Positions 17,514 to 24,303 are shown, numbered from the stretch's first letter. The stretch is DNA of 64,000 bases from Marinobacter litoralis (GCF_016427555.1 NZ_JAELVS010000001.1:558001-622000); one strand, 5' to 3'. The notes: generated by a model not told the origin, from the letters alone. Numbers and translations are program-made.

Positions 17514-18251
17514 TTGAACCCTAAATCACACACTCTTTTTCACTTCACAAAAAGTAGCGAAACGCTGAAGCTAGTTTTAAAAAATGGATTCTGGCCGAGA
17601 TATTGTTTAGAGGATGTAAGTTGGCTGGGGTTAAAGAAATATGACTTTATTGCTTATCCAATGGTTTGCTTTTGCGATATACCGCTTTCTCGCGTAGATG
17701 AACATGTGAAATTTTATGGTGAGTTTGGGTTGGGGCTAACTAACGAGTGGGCGTTGAGTAATGGCCTGAATCCTGTGCATTATGTTTCACAGAACAACAG
17801 AATTCCGTCTGTATATAAAGAGCTTACTCGTATTGTTGGGCTGGGAGAGGAAGACAGCAGCGAAAAGGGCCGCGAACTAATTCGACATCTGTTGGCCCAT
17901 ACCAAGCCGGTTGAGGGCAACATGGTTGTTGCATCAGAGCTCTTAGAAAAAGAGTTCCACCAGGAATCTGAATGGCGATACATTGCTAACCATAAAGACG
18001 TATTGGATCACCTGTCTCGATCAAGTTTCGAGAGTGAAGATAAGCTTGAAGAAAACAATAATAAAACAAAGCAAAATTGTATGCTTAAATTTTCTCCAAA
18101 TGATGTAAAGTATATTTTTGTTAAAAAGGACTCAGATATACCAGATATAATTAATTTTATTCAGGCCGAGCTTGATGATTTCCCTTCATCTGAGGTTAAG
18201 GTTCTCTTGTCAAGGGTCACGTCACTTGAGAGCATTAGGCGTGATATGTAG
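17514..18251 (+). CDS. Cassette 3: AbiGi-family abortive-infection protein
   Basis: The 245-residue protein matches the AbiGi family (antitoxin half of the AbiG abortive-infection system by family annotation). The N-terminal HFTKSSETLKLVLKNGFWPR is followed by YCLEDVSW, then MVCFCDIPLSRVDEHVKFYG and GLGLTNEWALSNGLNPVHYV, all in family order. I chose the TTG at 17514, which has GGAG six bases upstream; the longer frame begins inside attC2. Codon use is more AT-rich than the flanking chromosome, fitting transfer. No AbiGii partner is visible in the cassette, so either it acts alone or the toxin is absent. A role in phage defence is by family. Confidence 0.8.
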   Translation: MNPKSHTLFHFTKSSETLKLVLKNGFWPRYCLEDVSWLGLKKYDFIAYPMVCFCDIPLSRVDEHVKFYGEFGLGLTNEWALSNGLNPVHYVSQNNRIPSVYKELTRIVGLGEEDSSEKGRELIRHLLAHTKPVEGNMVVASELLEKEFHQESEWRYIANHKDVLDHLSRSSFESEDKLEENNNKTKQNCMLKFSPNDVKYIFVKKDSDIPDIINFIQAELDDFPSSEVKVLLSRVTSLESIRRDM

Positions 18252-18331
18252 TGCTAACCAGTGCAGGCACGGCGACGCCCATTACATTGCGCCTTCGGCT
18301 CCATTCCATGGGCGCGCATGCTGCAAGCGTT
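18252..18331 (+). repeat. attC3, interrupted by the IS1182-family element
   Basis: R'' TGCTAAC (18252-18258) directly follows the stop of the AbiGi gene, and the site is normal up to GTT at 18329-18331. There the IS begins; the remaining R' bases (GTTATGC, 20170-20176) are found after the IS. Cassette 3 begins TTAGCA, complementary to this R'', which confirms the pairing. Confidence 0.88.
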
Positions 18332-20169
18332 GAGGCTGTAGAAAAACCCTAAACCGGACTGGTTTTGGTAGCATTGAGCAAACAGACAAGGAGTCGTCGG
18401 GATGCCTCGTTTCAAGCACTACAACTACGACCAGGATGCGATGGTCGTGATCAATTACCAGGAGCAGCTCCAGCCGGGCACCTTTGAACACGCCGTTCAT
18501 TATCTGATTGAGCACAAGTTGGATCTGTCGGTGTTTCATCCCAAATACCGCAACGACGACACCGGCCGCATGGCCTACGATCCGGCCATTCTTCTGAAGA
18601 TCATCCTGTTCGCTTATTCCAAAGGCATCACTTCCAGCCGTGAAATCCAGTGGTGCTGCGAAACCAACATTATATTTAAAGCACTGTCCTGCGACACCGT
18701 TCCGCACTTCACTACCTTGGCCAAGTTCGTTAGCAGCCACGCTGAGGAAATCGAAGAGTTGTTCGAACAGGTGTTGCTGGTGTGTCACGAACAAGGCTTG
18801 CTGGGCAACGAACTGTTTGCCATCGACGGCTGCAAAATGTCGTCGAACGCCGCCAAAGAATGGTCGGGCACCTTTAAAGAGTTGGGTGAAAAACGAGACA
18901 AGCTGAAGCGGCTGATTCGCCATCATCTGCGTGAACACCACCAACGGGATGAGGCGGAAACCGAAGCCGAACTGGATAGGGATATTCGCCGTGCGAAAAC
19001 CATCCTATCGCTAGACGAAGCGATGACCAAAGTAGACCGATTCCTAAAGACGAGCAGCCCAAGGATGGGCCAAGGGAAACGGCGCAAGGAAGTGAAGAGC
19101 AACCTCACCGATAACGAAAGTGCCAAGATGACCACCAGCAAAGGCACGATCCAGGGCTATAACGGGGTGGCCACGGTGGACAAGAAACACCAGGTCATCG
19201 TTGATGCCCAAGCCTTCGGGGAAGGGCAGGAACACCACACGCTGCAACCCGTACTGGAAACGGTCGAAGCTCGCTTCAAGAAGTTGGGTATTGCCGACAA
19301 TATCTACCAGCAAGGTACTGTCGTTACGGCGGACACCGGCTTCGCCAACGAAGCCAACATGAAATACCTGCACGAACGACAGATCAACGGTTACATCCCG
19401 GACAATCGCTTCCGCAGCAGGGATCCTAAGTTCCAGAACCAGAAAGACAAATACGGAAAACGGCACCAGAATTTGCCCAAAACCGGTTGGAAAAACATCA
19501 TTCCGGCTAGCGAATTTCAGTTCGATCCGGTGAGCCTCACTTGCATCTGTCCGGCTGGCAACGCCATCAGTTACCAAGGCGCACGGGAAACCGAGAACGG
19601 AAAAACCCGGGTTCAATTCGAAGGTCGTCTGCTCCAGTGCCGGCACTGCCCAAAGAAACACCGATGCATGCAGAATCCGGCGTCAGCCAACCACCGCAAA
19701 GGGTCTGGCCGACAAGTCTCTTTTACCATCGAAAATAAACGGCTCCCGAACTACACGGATTGGATGAAGCATCGGGTAGATAGCCCGCAAGGCAAAGAAA
19801 TCTACAGCCACCGCACGTCGGTGGTGGAACCGGTGTTCGGCAACATTGGCACAACCAAACGCCTGAACCGTTTTAGCCTGCGTGGAAAGCGAAAAGTGCA
19901 GGGGCAATGGCAACTGTATTGCCTGGTGCACAATATTGAGAAACTGGTGAATTATGGGCGGATGGCTGCGTGAACGGGGGGAGGCAATGCGCCCAGAAAT
20001 GCCCTTGCGCACAAGGCTAAGAGCGCCTGAACACTGAAATAGCGGGATTGAGGTCTATAGCGGGCAATCAATCCGGAAACTGGAAATTGCTGGGCGAACT
20101 GGCCGGCTAAAACAAACGAGATCGTAGGCGGTGGAATGCTCGCTCATTTTTGGGTTTTTCTACAGCCTC
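18332..20169 (+). mobile_element. IS1182-family insertion sequence
   Basis: This 1838-bp element has perfect 18-bp terminal inverted repeats (GAGGCTGTAGAAAAACCC at 18332-18349, complement at 20152-20169). It is flanked by GTT on both sides (18329-18331 and 20170-20172), consistent with a 3-bp target duplication. It carries one transposase gene. It lies at the junction of cassettes 3 and 4, inside the attC3 R' core. Confidence 0.93.
18402..19973 (+). CDS. IS1182-family DDE transposase
   Basis: This 523-residue transposase catalyses movement of the surrounding IS. The N-terminal InsH-like region (YDPAILLKIILFAYSKGITS) is followed by the DDE core: Asp in FAIDGCKMSSNA, Asp in VVTADTGFANEANM, and Glu in SHRTSVVEPVFGNIG. 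A Cys cluster (CICPAGN, CRHCPKKHRC) sits between the second and third residues, as in this family. AAGGAG lies 8 bases before the ATG at 18402. The frame is uninterrupted, so the element is probably active. Its GC content is close to that of the genome. Confidence 0.95.
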   Translation: MPRFKHYNYDQDAMVVINYQEQLQPGTFEHAVHYLIEHKLDLSVFHPKYRNDDTGRMAYDPAILLKIILFAYSKGITSSREIQWCCETNIIFKALSCDTVPHFTTLAKFVSSHAEEIEELFEQVLLVCHEQGLLGNELFAIDGCKMSSNAAKEWSGTFKELGEKRDKLKRLIRHHLREHHQRDEAETEAELDRDIRRAKTILSLDEAMTKVDRFLKTSSPRMGQGKRRKEVKSNLTDNESAKMTTSKGTIQGYNGVATVDKKHQVIVDAQAFGEGQEHHTLQPVLETVEARFKKLGIADNIYQQGTVVTADTGFANEANMKYLHERQINGYIPDNRFRSRDPKFQNQKDKYGKRHQNLPKTGWKNIIPASEFQFDPVSLTCICPAGNAISYQGARETENGKTRVQFEGRLLQCRHCPKKHRCMQNPASANHRKGSGRQVSFTIENKRLPNYTDWMKHRVDSPQGKEIYSHRTSVVEPVFGNIGTTKRLNRFSLRGKRKVQGQWQLYCLVHNIEKLVNYGRMAA

Positions 20170-20194
20170 GTTATGCGAGAATAGAGGAGCAAAG

Positions 20195-20737
20195 ATGCTA
20201 ACTTTCATCCGGAAATATTTCGGCAAAGCTCCCGCAAAGGAAATTTCGGGTCAGCAGAAAGGCCCGGACCAGTATCTATTGCGAGAAGTTGAGAAAACCG
20301 ATCTGATTCGCAAAGATCAGATAGAGGTCGTACTCCAGCATCTCAGCAATGAGATCAATCTGAACAAGACGGGAAACAAACTCTCAGCAGATGAAAAAAA
20401 GGAGCTGGGAATAAACCCTCGCTTACAAATCACCCATGAGTTACTTGCTGTTTTAAATGAAAAGGGTCGATCTCAAAATGACCCCAAGAGTGTTTTGTCA
20501 TCTATTGCGATGAAGGCCAATTTTGCCCGGTCCCACGACGAAAATATTCAGAACTATAAAAGCATGGGGCTCAAAAAGTATGAAGTGGTTGCCTGCCGGG
20601 ATCAGCGAGATTGTTCGTGGTGCAAGTCAATGGATGGAAAGAAGCTATCGGTAAATCAGAGCATCAACGAACTGATAGAACAAAATTGCAGATGCGATAG
20701 TCACTGCAGATTAGCCACGGTCGCGGTGCTTGACTGA
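20195..20737 (+). CDS. Cassette 4: small protein with MuF-like C-terminal cysteine cluster
   Basis: This 180-residue protein has no confident family. Its C-terminus resembles the zinc-binding end of phage MuF/SPP1 gp7-type head-morphogenesis domains: C134, C140 and C143 in ACRDQRDCSWCKSMDGKKL, then C165, C167 and C171 in QNCRCDSHC. The N-terminal half is charged and helical. GAGGAG is 5 bases before the ATG at 20195; earlier codons lie in the IS. The gene is the first after the IS. Similar C-terminal modules occur in toxins and phage proteins, so a defence or phage-derived role is possible, but this is inference. Confidence 0.72.
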   Translation: MLTFIRKYFGKAPAKEISGQQKGPDQYLLREVEKTDLIRKDQIEVVLQHLSNEINLNKTGNKLSADEKKELGINPRLQITHELLAVLNEKGRSQNDPKSVLSSIAMKANFARSHDENIQNYKSMGLKKYEVVACRDQRDCSWCKSMDGKKLSVNQSINELIEQNCRCDSHCRLATVAVLD

Positions 20738-20745
20738 GGGCAACC

Positions 20746-20830
20746 GCATAACAAGGCCAGGCACGGCGACGTCTACTACATTGCGGCTTCGCCTCCATTC
20801 CGTAGCCGCGCATGCTGGCGAGCGTTAGAA
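20746..20830 (+). repeat. attC4 recombination site
   Basis: This 85-bp site runs from R'' GCATAAC (20746-20752) to R' GTTAGAA (20824-20830). Cassette 4 begins TTATGC right after the IS, complementary to this R''. The R' end merges with the ribosome binding site of the next gene. Confidence 0.88.
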
Positions 20831-20842
20831 GGAGGTCTCAGT

Positions 20843-21136
20843 ATGTCAGAGAACAGCGAACACATTACGTCAGCGCAAGAGTGGTCGGTACGATTCACTA
20901 GTCAAGGAAAAGAAAAATTTCGCGCGCTCGGTGGAAGCCAGCAATTATCCGATTGGAGCTATGCTGTTTCTGTACCTGCGCGGGAGGGACGTACCGAGAA
21001 AGAATTGGTTGAAGAGGTTCGGGCGCTGGGGTCGAAAAAGATTTTCCAGGAATGCCAAAAAGACGGTCTTGAGGTCTCTCTTGAGGATATCCGTACACTG
21101 GAAACACACGAGAATCTCGAGGGAAGTAGGCGGTGA
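20843..21136 (+). CDS. Cassette 5: small soluble protein of unknown function
   Basis: I do not recognise this 97-residue acidic, soluble protein. It contains a beta-like start (EWSVRFTSQGKEKFRALGG) and a helical end (EKELVEEVRALGSKKIFQEC, then EVSLEDIRTLE). The ribosome site AGAAGGAGG (20827-20835) overlaps the attC4 R' core and sits 7 bases before the ATG, so this cassette brings its own translation signal in its first bases. The stop is 16 bases before the attC5 R'' box. The size and charge would suit an immunity or antitoxin-type protein, but nothing in the sequence proves this. Confidence 0.7.
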   Translation: MSENSEHITSAQEWSVRFTSQGKEKFRALGGSQQLSDWSYAVSVPAREGRTEKELVEEVRALGSKKIFQECQKDGLEVSLEDIRTLETHENLEGSRR

Positions 21137-21152
21137 AGGCGATAGTCAGCCC

Positions 21153-21230
21153 TTCTAACAAGGCCATTAAATTCGCTCCCTACGGTCGCCGGACGCTCGT
21201 TCCTCGCGCCGTTTATGGCGGGCGTTAGGC
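21153..21230 (+). repeat. attC5, of a different sequence type
   Basis: R'' TTCTAAC (21153-21159) and R' GTTAGGC (21224-21230) bound a 78-bp site. R'' complements the cassette 5 start TTAGAA. The interior lacks the CAGGCACGGCGAC and CGCATGCTG blocks shared by the others and is instead centred on CGCTCCCTACGGTCGCC, pointing to an origin in another integron. Confidence 0.85.
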
Positions 21231-21249
21231 ATTCAATGAGGGAGGTTAA

Positions 21250-21861
21250 GTGAGAGTTTTTCATTTCATGCAAAAGCAATATGCAATAAGCAACCTTGAG
21301 AGGTCCCGACTTAAAGTTGCTACCTTGGATAGCATGAATGACCCATATGAACTCTTCCTGAATTTCGACGGGGCTTCCAGAGACGACATTGAAAAATTCA
21401 AAGAACACTTTACTTTAAAGTCTGGATTTCTGTGTTTCTCAAAAAACCTAAATGATCCTGTTCAATGGGCGCACTATGCAGATAACCACAGAGGTATCTG
21501 TTGGGAGTTTGATATTCCAGCGCATCTCTTAAACAGAATTGAGTATGGAGAGGAACCGATAAACCTTGCACAGAGAGATGAAGACTGGCGAGATAATCTG
21601 GTGAAAGCCACTCTCCGAAAATACGATGGATGGTCTTACGAGCAAGAATATCGAATTCTGGTGGACTTAGAAGCTGAAGAGGTTATTCGCGAATCTGGGC
21701 TTCATTTTGTCAAACTCGAGAAGATTGTTTTTCCAACTCGAGTCTATGCTGGAATTCGCTGCGAACTATCCGCCGAAGAGAAGGAGCTTTTCTACCGTAA
21801 TGATCTTGAAGTTATTCAGATGGCTCAAGATCATCGGTCTTACTCCATCATTCCGGCCTAA
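21250..21861 (+). CDS. Cassette 6: DUF2971 family protein
   Basis: This 203-residue protein matches DUF2971. The N-terminal FHFMQKQYAISNLERSRLKV and SMNDPYELF, and the central family mark DPVQWAHYADNHRGICWEFD, are clear; SYEQEYRILVDLE comes later. The start is GTG at 21250 with GGAGG upstream. The TAA stop lies inside the attC6 R'' box. DUF2971 genes are frequent in defence and mobile regions; no activity is established to my knowledge. The fold seems related to that of AbiGi in cassette 3 (both begin with an HF-like strand and a conserved damaged-or-distance motif), but that link is only my impression. Confidence 0.85.
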   Translation: MRVFHFMQKQYAISNLERSRLKVATLDSMNDPYELFLNFDGASRDDIEKFKEHFTLKSGFLCFSKNLNDPVQWAHYADNHRGICWEFDIPAHLLNRIEYGEEPINLAQRDEDWRDNLVKATLRKYDGWSYEQEYRILVDLEAEEVIRESGLHFVKLEKIVFPTRVYAGIRCELSAEEKELFYRNDLEVIQMAQDHRSYSIIPA

Positions 21862-21940
21862 CAATGCAAGTCACGGCGATGTCTACTTCATTGCGGCTTC
21901 GCCTCCATTCCGCAGCCGCGCATGCTTGGCGGCGTTAAAT
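21856..21940 (+). repeat. attC6 recombination site
   Basis: This 85-bp site runs from R'' GCCTAAC (21856-21862) to R' GTTAAAT (21934-21940). It closes cassette 6 (21225-21934). The CACGGCGATG and CGCATGCTTGG blocks place it in the main attC group with small differences. Confidence 0.9.
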
Positions 21941-21951
21941 TTACAACCACT

Positions 21952-22239
21952 ATGGAGCAAACCTTGGAAATTGTTCGCCAGTTAATACTTGATTGGGCTC
22001 TTTTTATTGATCTTTTCGCAGTAGCATTGTTGGTAATGACCAAGTTTTTCTCAAACACAACAGGTACATGGTTTGGAGTCGGTTGCATTCTGCTGATAAT
22101 CGCGCTCGGAAATGCGTCAGTGATGTGGAATATGGACATGAATCCTGCACAGTTTTTGCCCACGCTATTCGGACTGGTCGTATTAGGTGCGCTCGGTGTG
22201 CGATTTATTGGGAATTGGCTTCTCGACGGTGTCAAATAA
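21952..22239 (+). CDS. Cassette 7: small membrane protein of unknown function
   Basis: This 95-residue protein is almost wholly hydrophobic, with three predicted membrane helices at about residues 14-31 (DWALFIDLFAVALLVM), 40-57 (WFGVGCILLIIALGNASV) and 66-85 (LPTLFGLVVLGALGVRFI). I recognise no family. The start ATG at 21952 lacks a clear ribosome site, so translation may depend on coupling or on a leaderless-like context. The stop is 12 bases before the attC7 R'' box. Small membrane proteins are common cargo of sedentary integrons; function unknown. Confidence 0.72.
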   Translation: MEQTLEIVRQLILDWALFIDLFAVALLVMTKFFSNTTGTWFGVGCILLIIALGNASVMWNMDMNPAQFLPTLFGLVVLGALGVRFIGNWLLDGVK

Positions 22240-22251
22240 AGCCTGTCGCCA

Positions 22252-22336
22252 ATTTAACAAAAGCAGGCACGGCGACGCCCACTACATTGCGCCTTCGGCT
22301 CCATTTCGTGGGCGCGCATGCTGGCTGGCGTTAAGC
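22252..22336 (+). repeat. attC7 recombination site
   Basis: This 85-bp site runs from R'' ATTTAAC (22252-22258), complementary to the cassette 7 start TTAAAT, to R' GTTAAGC (22330-22336). The interior is nearly identical to attC2 and attC3. Confidence 0.92.
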
Positions 22337-22375
22337 TTGGTTGTTGCGTGATGCGCAGCGCGTTATTATTCCCTC

Positions 22376-22654
22376 ATGATTAAATCATTCCGTCACAAAG
22401 GACTGAAACGGTTCTACTCGACTGGCAACATATCTGGCATCCAGCCGGATCACGCCAAGAAACTACGTATGCAGTTGACTGCTTTGGATACTGCTACTTA
22501 GGTGGACGACATGGACATCCCAGGCTTTCGGCTTCACCCATTGAAGGGGAAAGACAAGGGTCGGTGGTCGATTCGGGTTAACGGAAATTGGCGTATGACG
22601 TTCGAATTTCAGGACGGCAACGCCTACATTCTTGATTATGAGGATTATCCCTGA
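22376..22654 (+). pseudogene. higB: Cassette 8: higB toxin gene with an amber stop
   Basis: Read through its stop, the frame encodes a 92-residue RelE/HigB-type mRNA interferase: N-terminal MIKSFRHKGLKRFYSTG, then GIQPDHAKKLRMQLTALDTA, and C-terminal MDIPGFRLHPLKG, WSIRVNGNWRMTFEF and AYILDYEDYP. Codon 42 is TAG (22499-22501), where relatives usually have Gln or another residue, so one C-to-T change of CAG would explain it. The remainder is in frame and well conserved, so the mutation is recent. The stop overlaps the higA start (TGATG). Unless suppressed or reinitiated at the adjacent GTG, the toxin is inactive. Confidence 0.88.
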
Positions 22655-22947
22655 TGACTATGCATAATCCGCCGCATCCAGGTGAGTTCATTCGGGAGGT
22701 GTACCTGGAGCCTTTCGGTATCAGTTCCCGTCAGCTGGCTTCCAGTCTGGGCGTATCACCTTCCACTTTGTCTAGGCTGCTCAAAGGGGATAGTGGTATT
22801 AGCCCGGAAATGTCGCTTCGGCTATCCAAGGTTCTTGGGCGTTCTCCTGAGAGTTGGTTGGCGATGCAAGATATGTACGATCTATGGGTGGCCCGCAACA
22901 CGGTCAACCTGGATGGAATCCATCCTCTGGACTTCGAGGCAGCTTAA
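22654..22947 (+). CDS. higA: Cassette 8: HigA antitoxin
   Basis: This 97-residue XRE-type helix-turn-helix protein is the antitoxin of the HigBA pair: MHNPPHPGEFIREVYLEPFG, then SSRQLASSLGVSPSTLSRLL and the tail SWLAMQDMYDLWVAR are typical of HigA. It neutralises HigB and represses its own promoter by family. The start overlaps the higB stop, and the stop TAA lies inside the truncated attC8 R'' box (GCTTAAC, complementary to the cassette start TTAAGC). It is intact while its toxin is broken. The pair is a common stabilising cassette in chromosomal integrons. Confidence 0.92.
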   Translation: MTMHNPPHPGEFIREVYLEPFGISSRQLASSLGVSPSTLSRLLKGDSGISPEMSLRLSKVLGRSPESWLAMQDMYDLWVARNTVNLDGIHPLDFEAA

Positions 22948-22995
22948 CCAATGGCTGTTGTCGGACGCGCCTACGCTGCGCTTACCGGCACGTCT
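22942..22995 (+). repeat. attC8 remnant at the end of the array
   Basis: The R'' box GCTTAAC (22942-22948) matches the cassette 8 start, and the following GGACGCGCCTACGCTGCGC resembles half of an attC. No R' GTTRRRY follows, so the right half is lost. The right limit is approximate. This is where the integron array ends. Confidence 0.6.
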
Positions 22996-22999
22996 CAGA

Positions 23000-23059
23000 G
23001 CCAAAAGTCAGGTCAATCTGGATAAGCACGGTATTGATTTCGTAGCCGCTCAATCGTGA
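23000..23059 (+). pseudogene. Fragment resembling the N-terminal part of BrnT toxin
   Basis: In one frame the sequence reads KSQVNLDKHGIDFVAAQS and then stops; the KHGIDF core is the signature of the BrnT ribonuclease toxin N-terminus. About 20 residues remain; the start, the rest of the toxin and the BrnA antitoxin are missing. It directly follows the truncated attC8, so it may be the wreck of a further cassette or of an old neighbouring locus. Short, so moderate confidence only. Confidence 0.4.
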
Positions 23060-23164
23060 CGCCGCAGGCGGCGCACATTAGCGGAGCTGGTCGCCTTGGC
23101 TGAGCCAGGAACCCGAGTGCCCGGTGCAGATCGAGGGCGTCCCCGGCAAAACCGGCCACAAGAT

Positions 23165-23326
23165 TTGAAAATCACGATAAGCCAAGTGGCTGTTTTGATC
23201 CTGGTGATTCTGTTCCTTGAGCAGGCTGTCGAGATTGGCGCTACGATCGAAACGCTATACCTTGGTTCTGCCATCGGTATCGTTGTTTTGGCGTCGGTAT
23301 TCGCGTGGAAGAATATGAAACACTGA
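23165..23326 (+). CDS. Possible small two-helix membrane protein
   Basis: A 53-residue frame starts at TTG 23165 and contains two hydrophobic segments (VAVLILVILFL and LYLGSAIGIVVLASVFAW). A longer frame from 23096 would add a non-hydrophobic leader. No good ribosome site is present and no family is recognised. It ends just before the exchanger gene. It could be a remnant of a membrane gene like its degraded neighbours. Confidence 0.35.
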   Translation: MKITISQVAVLILVILFLEQAVEIGATIETLYLGSAIGIVVLASVFAWKNMKH

Positions 23327-23337
23327 CGAGCACTTCA

Positions 23338-24303
23338 ATGACATTGAACATTAGTTATTTCTGCATTGGCTTGGTGCTGCTCATTGCTGGTGGTGAAGCC
23401 TTGATTCGGGGCGCGCTTGCTTCCGCGCAGCGTCTCGGCGTTTCACCGTTGTTGAGCGGACTGGTGATCGTGGGGTTTGGAACCTCAGCACCTGAATTGG
23501 TGGTTTCCGTGAATGCTGCGGTTGATGGCCAGCCGGATATCGCAGTTGGCAATGTGCTAGGGAGTAATATTGGCAATATCTTGCTCATACTCGGGCTATG
23601 CGCATTAATTACGCCTTTAACCGTCAGTCCTTTGGCGTTGCAAAGAGATGCCGTCACGGTTGTTGGGGCAAGCGTGTTGTTCCTGGTTCTAGCAGGCGGA
23701 AGTGCACTGGGGCGCTTGGACGGAGCTCTGCTAATCGGAGCCTTGATAGCGTATCTGGGTTGGGCTTATTGGAGTGAACGTTTCCGCTCTGCACCCTCGG
23801 GAGAGTTGCACAAGGCGGAATCTGAAGAACTTACGGCCATTCCAAAGTCGGCTAGGTCGGCAGCCGTTTCCTCGCTGCTCGGGTTGTTGTTATTAATCGG
23901 TGGTTCACAAGTTTTTTTGCTCGGTTCAACGGGCATAGCACAGCACTTCGGGGTGCCTGAGGCGGTCATTGGCTTAACGCTAGTGGCGGTTGGTACTTCT
24001 CTACCTGAGCTATCTATATCGGTGATTTCAGCGATTCGGCGTCACGCTGATGTGGCTGTCGGTAATATTCTTGGTAGCAATATCTTCAATTTGCTCGGCA
24101 TTCTCGGCGTATCGGCGCTTCTTCAACCTCTCCCGATCTCTCCAAGAATGCTCCAGTTTGACCAATGGGTCATGCTTGTAACTTCGGCATTTCTGCTTTT
24201 GTTCCTCTATACAGGACGGCGATTGAGTCGAGCCGAAGGGGGAGTGCTATTAGTTTGTTATGTCGCGTATGTGTGGTTGAGTTTTTCTGTATTCGGTGGC
24301 TGA
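23338..24303 (+). CDS. Calcium/sodium antiporter (CaCA family, YrbG-like)
   Basis: This is an inner-membrane cation/Ca2+ exchanger of about 321 residues with ten or so helices. Both signature repeats are present: FGTSAPELVVSVNAA with GNVLGSNIGNILLILG in the first half, and VGTSLPELSISVISA with GNILGSNIFNLLGILG in the second half, carrying the acidic residues that bind the cation. The first ATG that gives a hydrophobic N-terminus is 23338; the frame reaches further to 23305 but that part overlaps the previous frame. The gene is intact in an otherwise degraded stretch. It may be chromosomal DNA at the far edge of the integron. Confidence 0.92.
   Translation: MTLNISYFCIGLVLLIAGGEALIRGALASAQRLGVSPLLSGLVIVGFGTSAPELVVSVNAAVDGQPDIAVGNVLGSNIGNILLILGLCALITPLTVSPLALQRDAVTVVGASVLFLVLAGGSALGRLDGALLIGALIAYLGWAYWSERFRSAPSGELHKAESEELTAIPKSARSAAVSSLLGLLLLIGGSQVFLLGSTGIAQHFGVPEAVIGLTLVAVGTSLPELSISVISAIRRHADVAVGNILGSNIFNLLGILGVSALLQPLPISPRMLQFDQWVMLVTSAFLLLFLYTGRRLSRAEGGVLLVCYVAYVWLSFSVFGG

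Noticed and set aside
18332-20169. The IS as an IS110/IS1111-type attC-targeting element.
   Set aside because: It has perfect 18-bp inverted repeats and a DDE transposase of the IS1182 type, not a DEDD transposase with subterminal repeats.
22682-23059. A 125-residue frame overlapping higA in another frame.
   Set aside because: It lies over the conserved HigA and has no family features except the last 20 residues, which I kept as a separate BrnT fragment.
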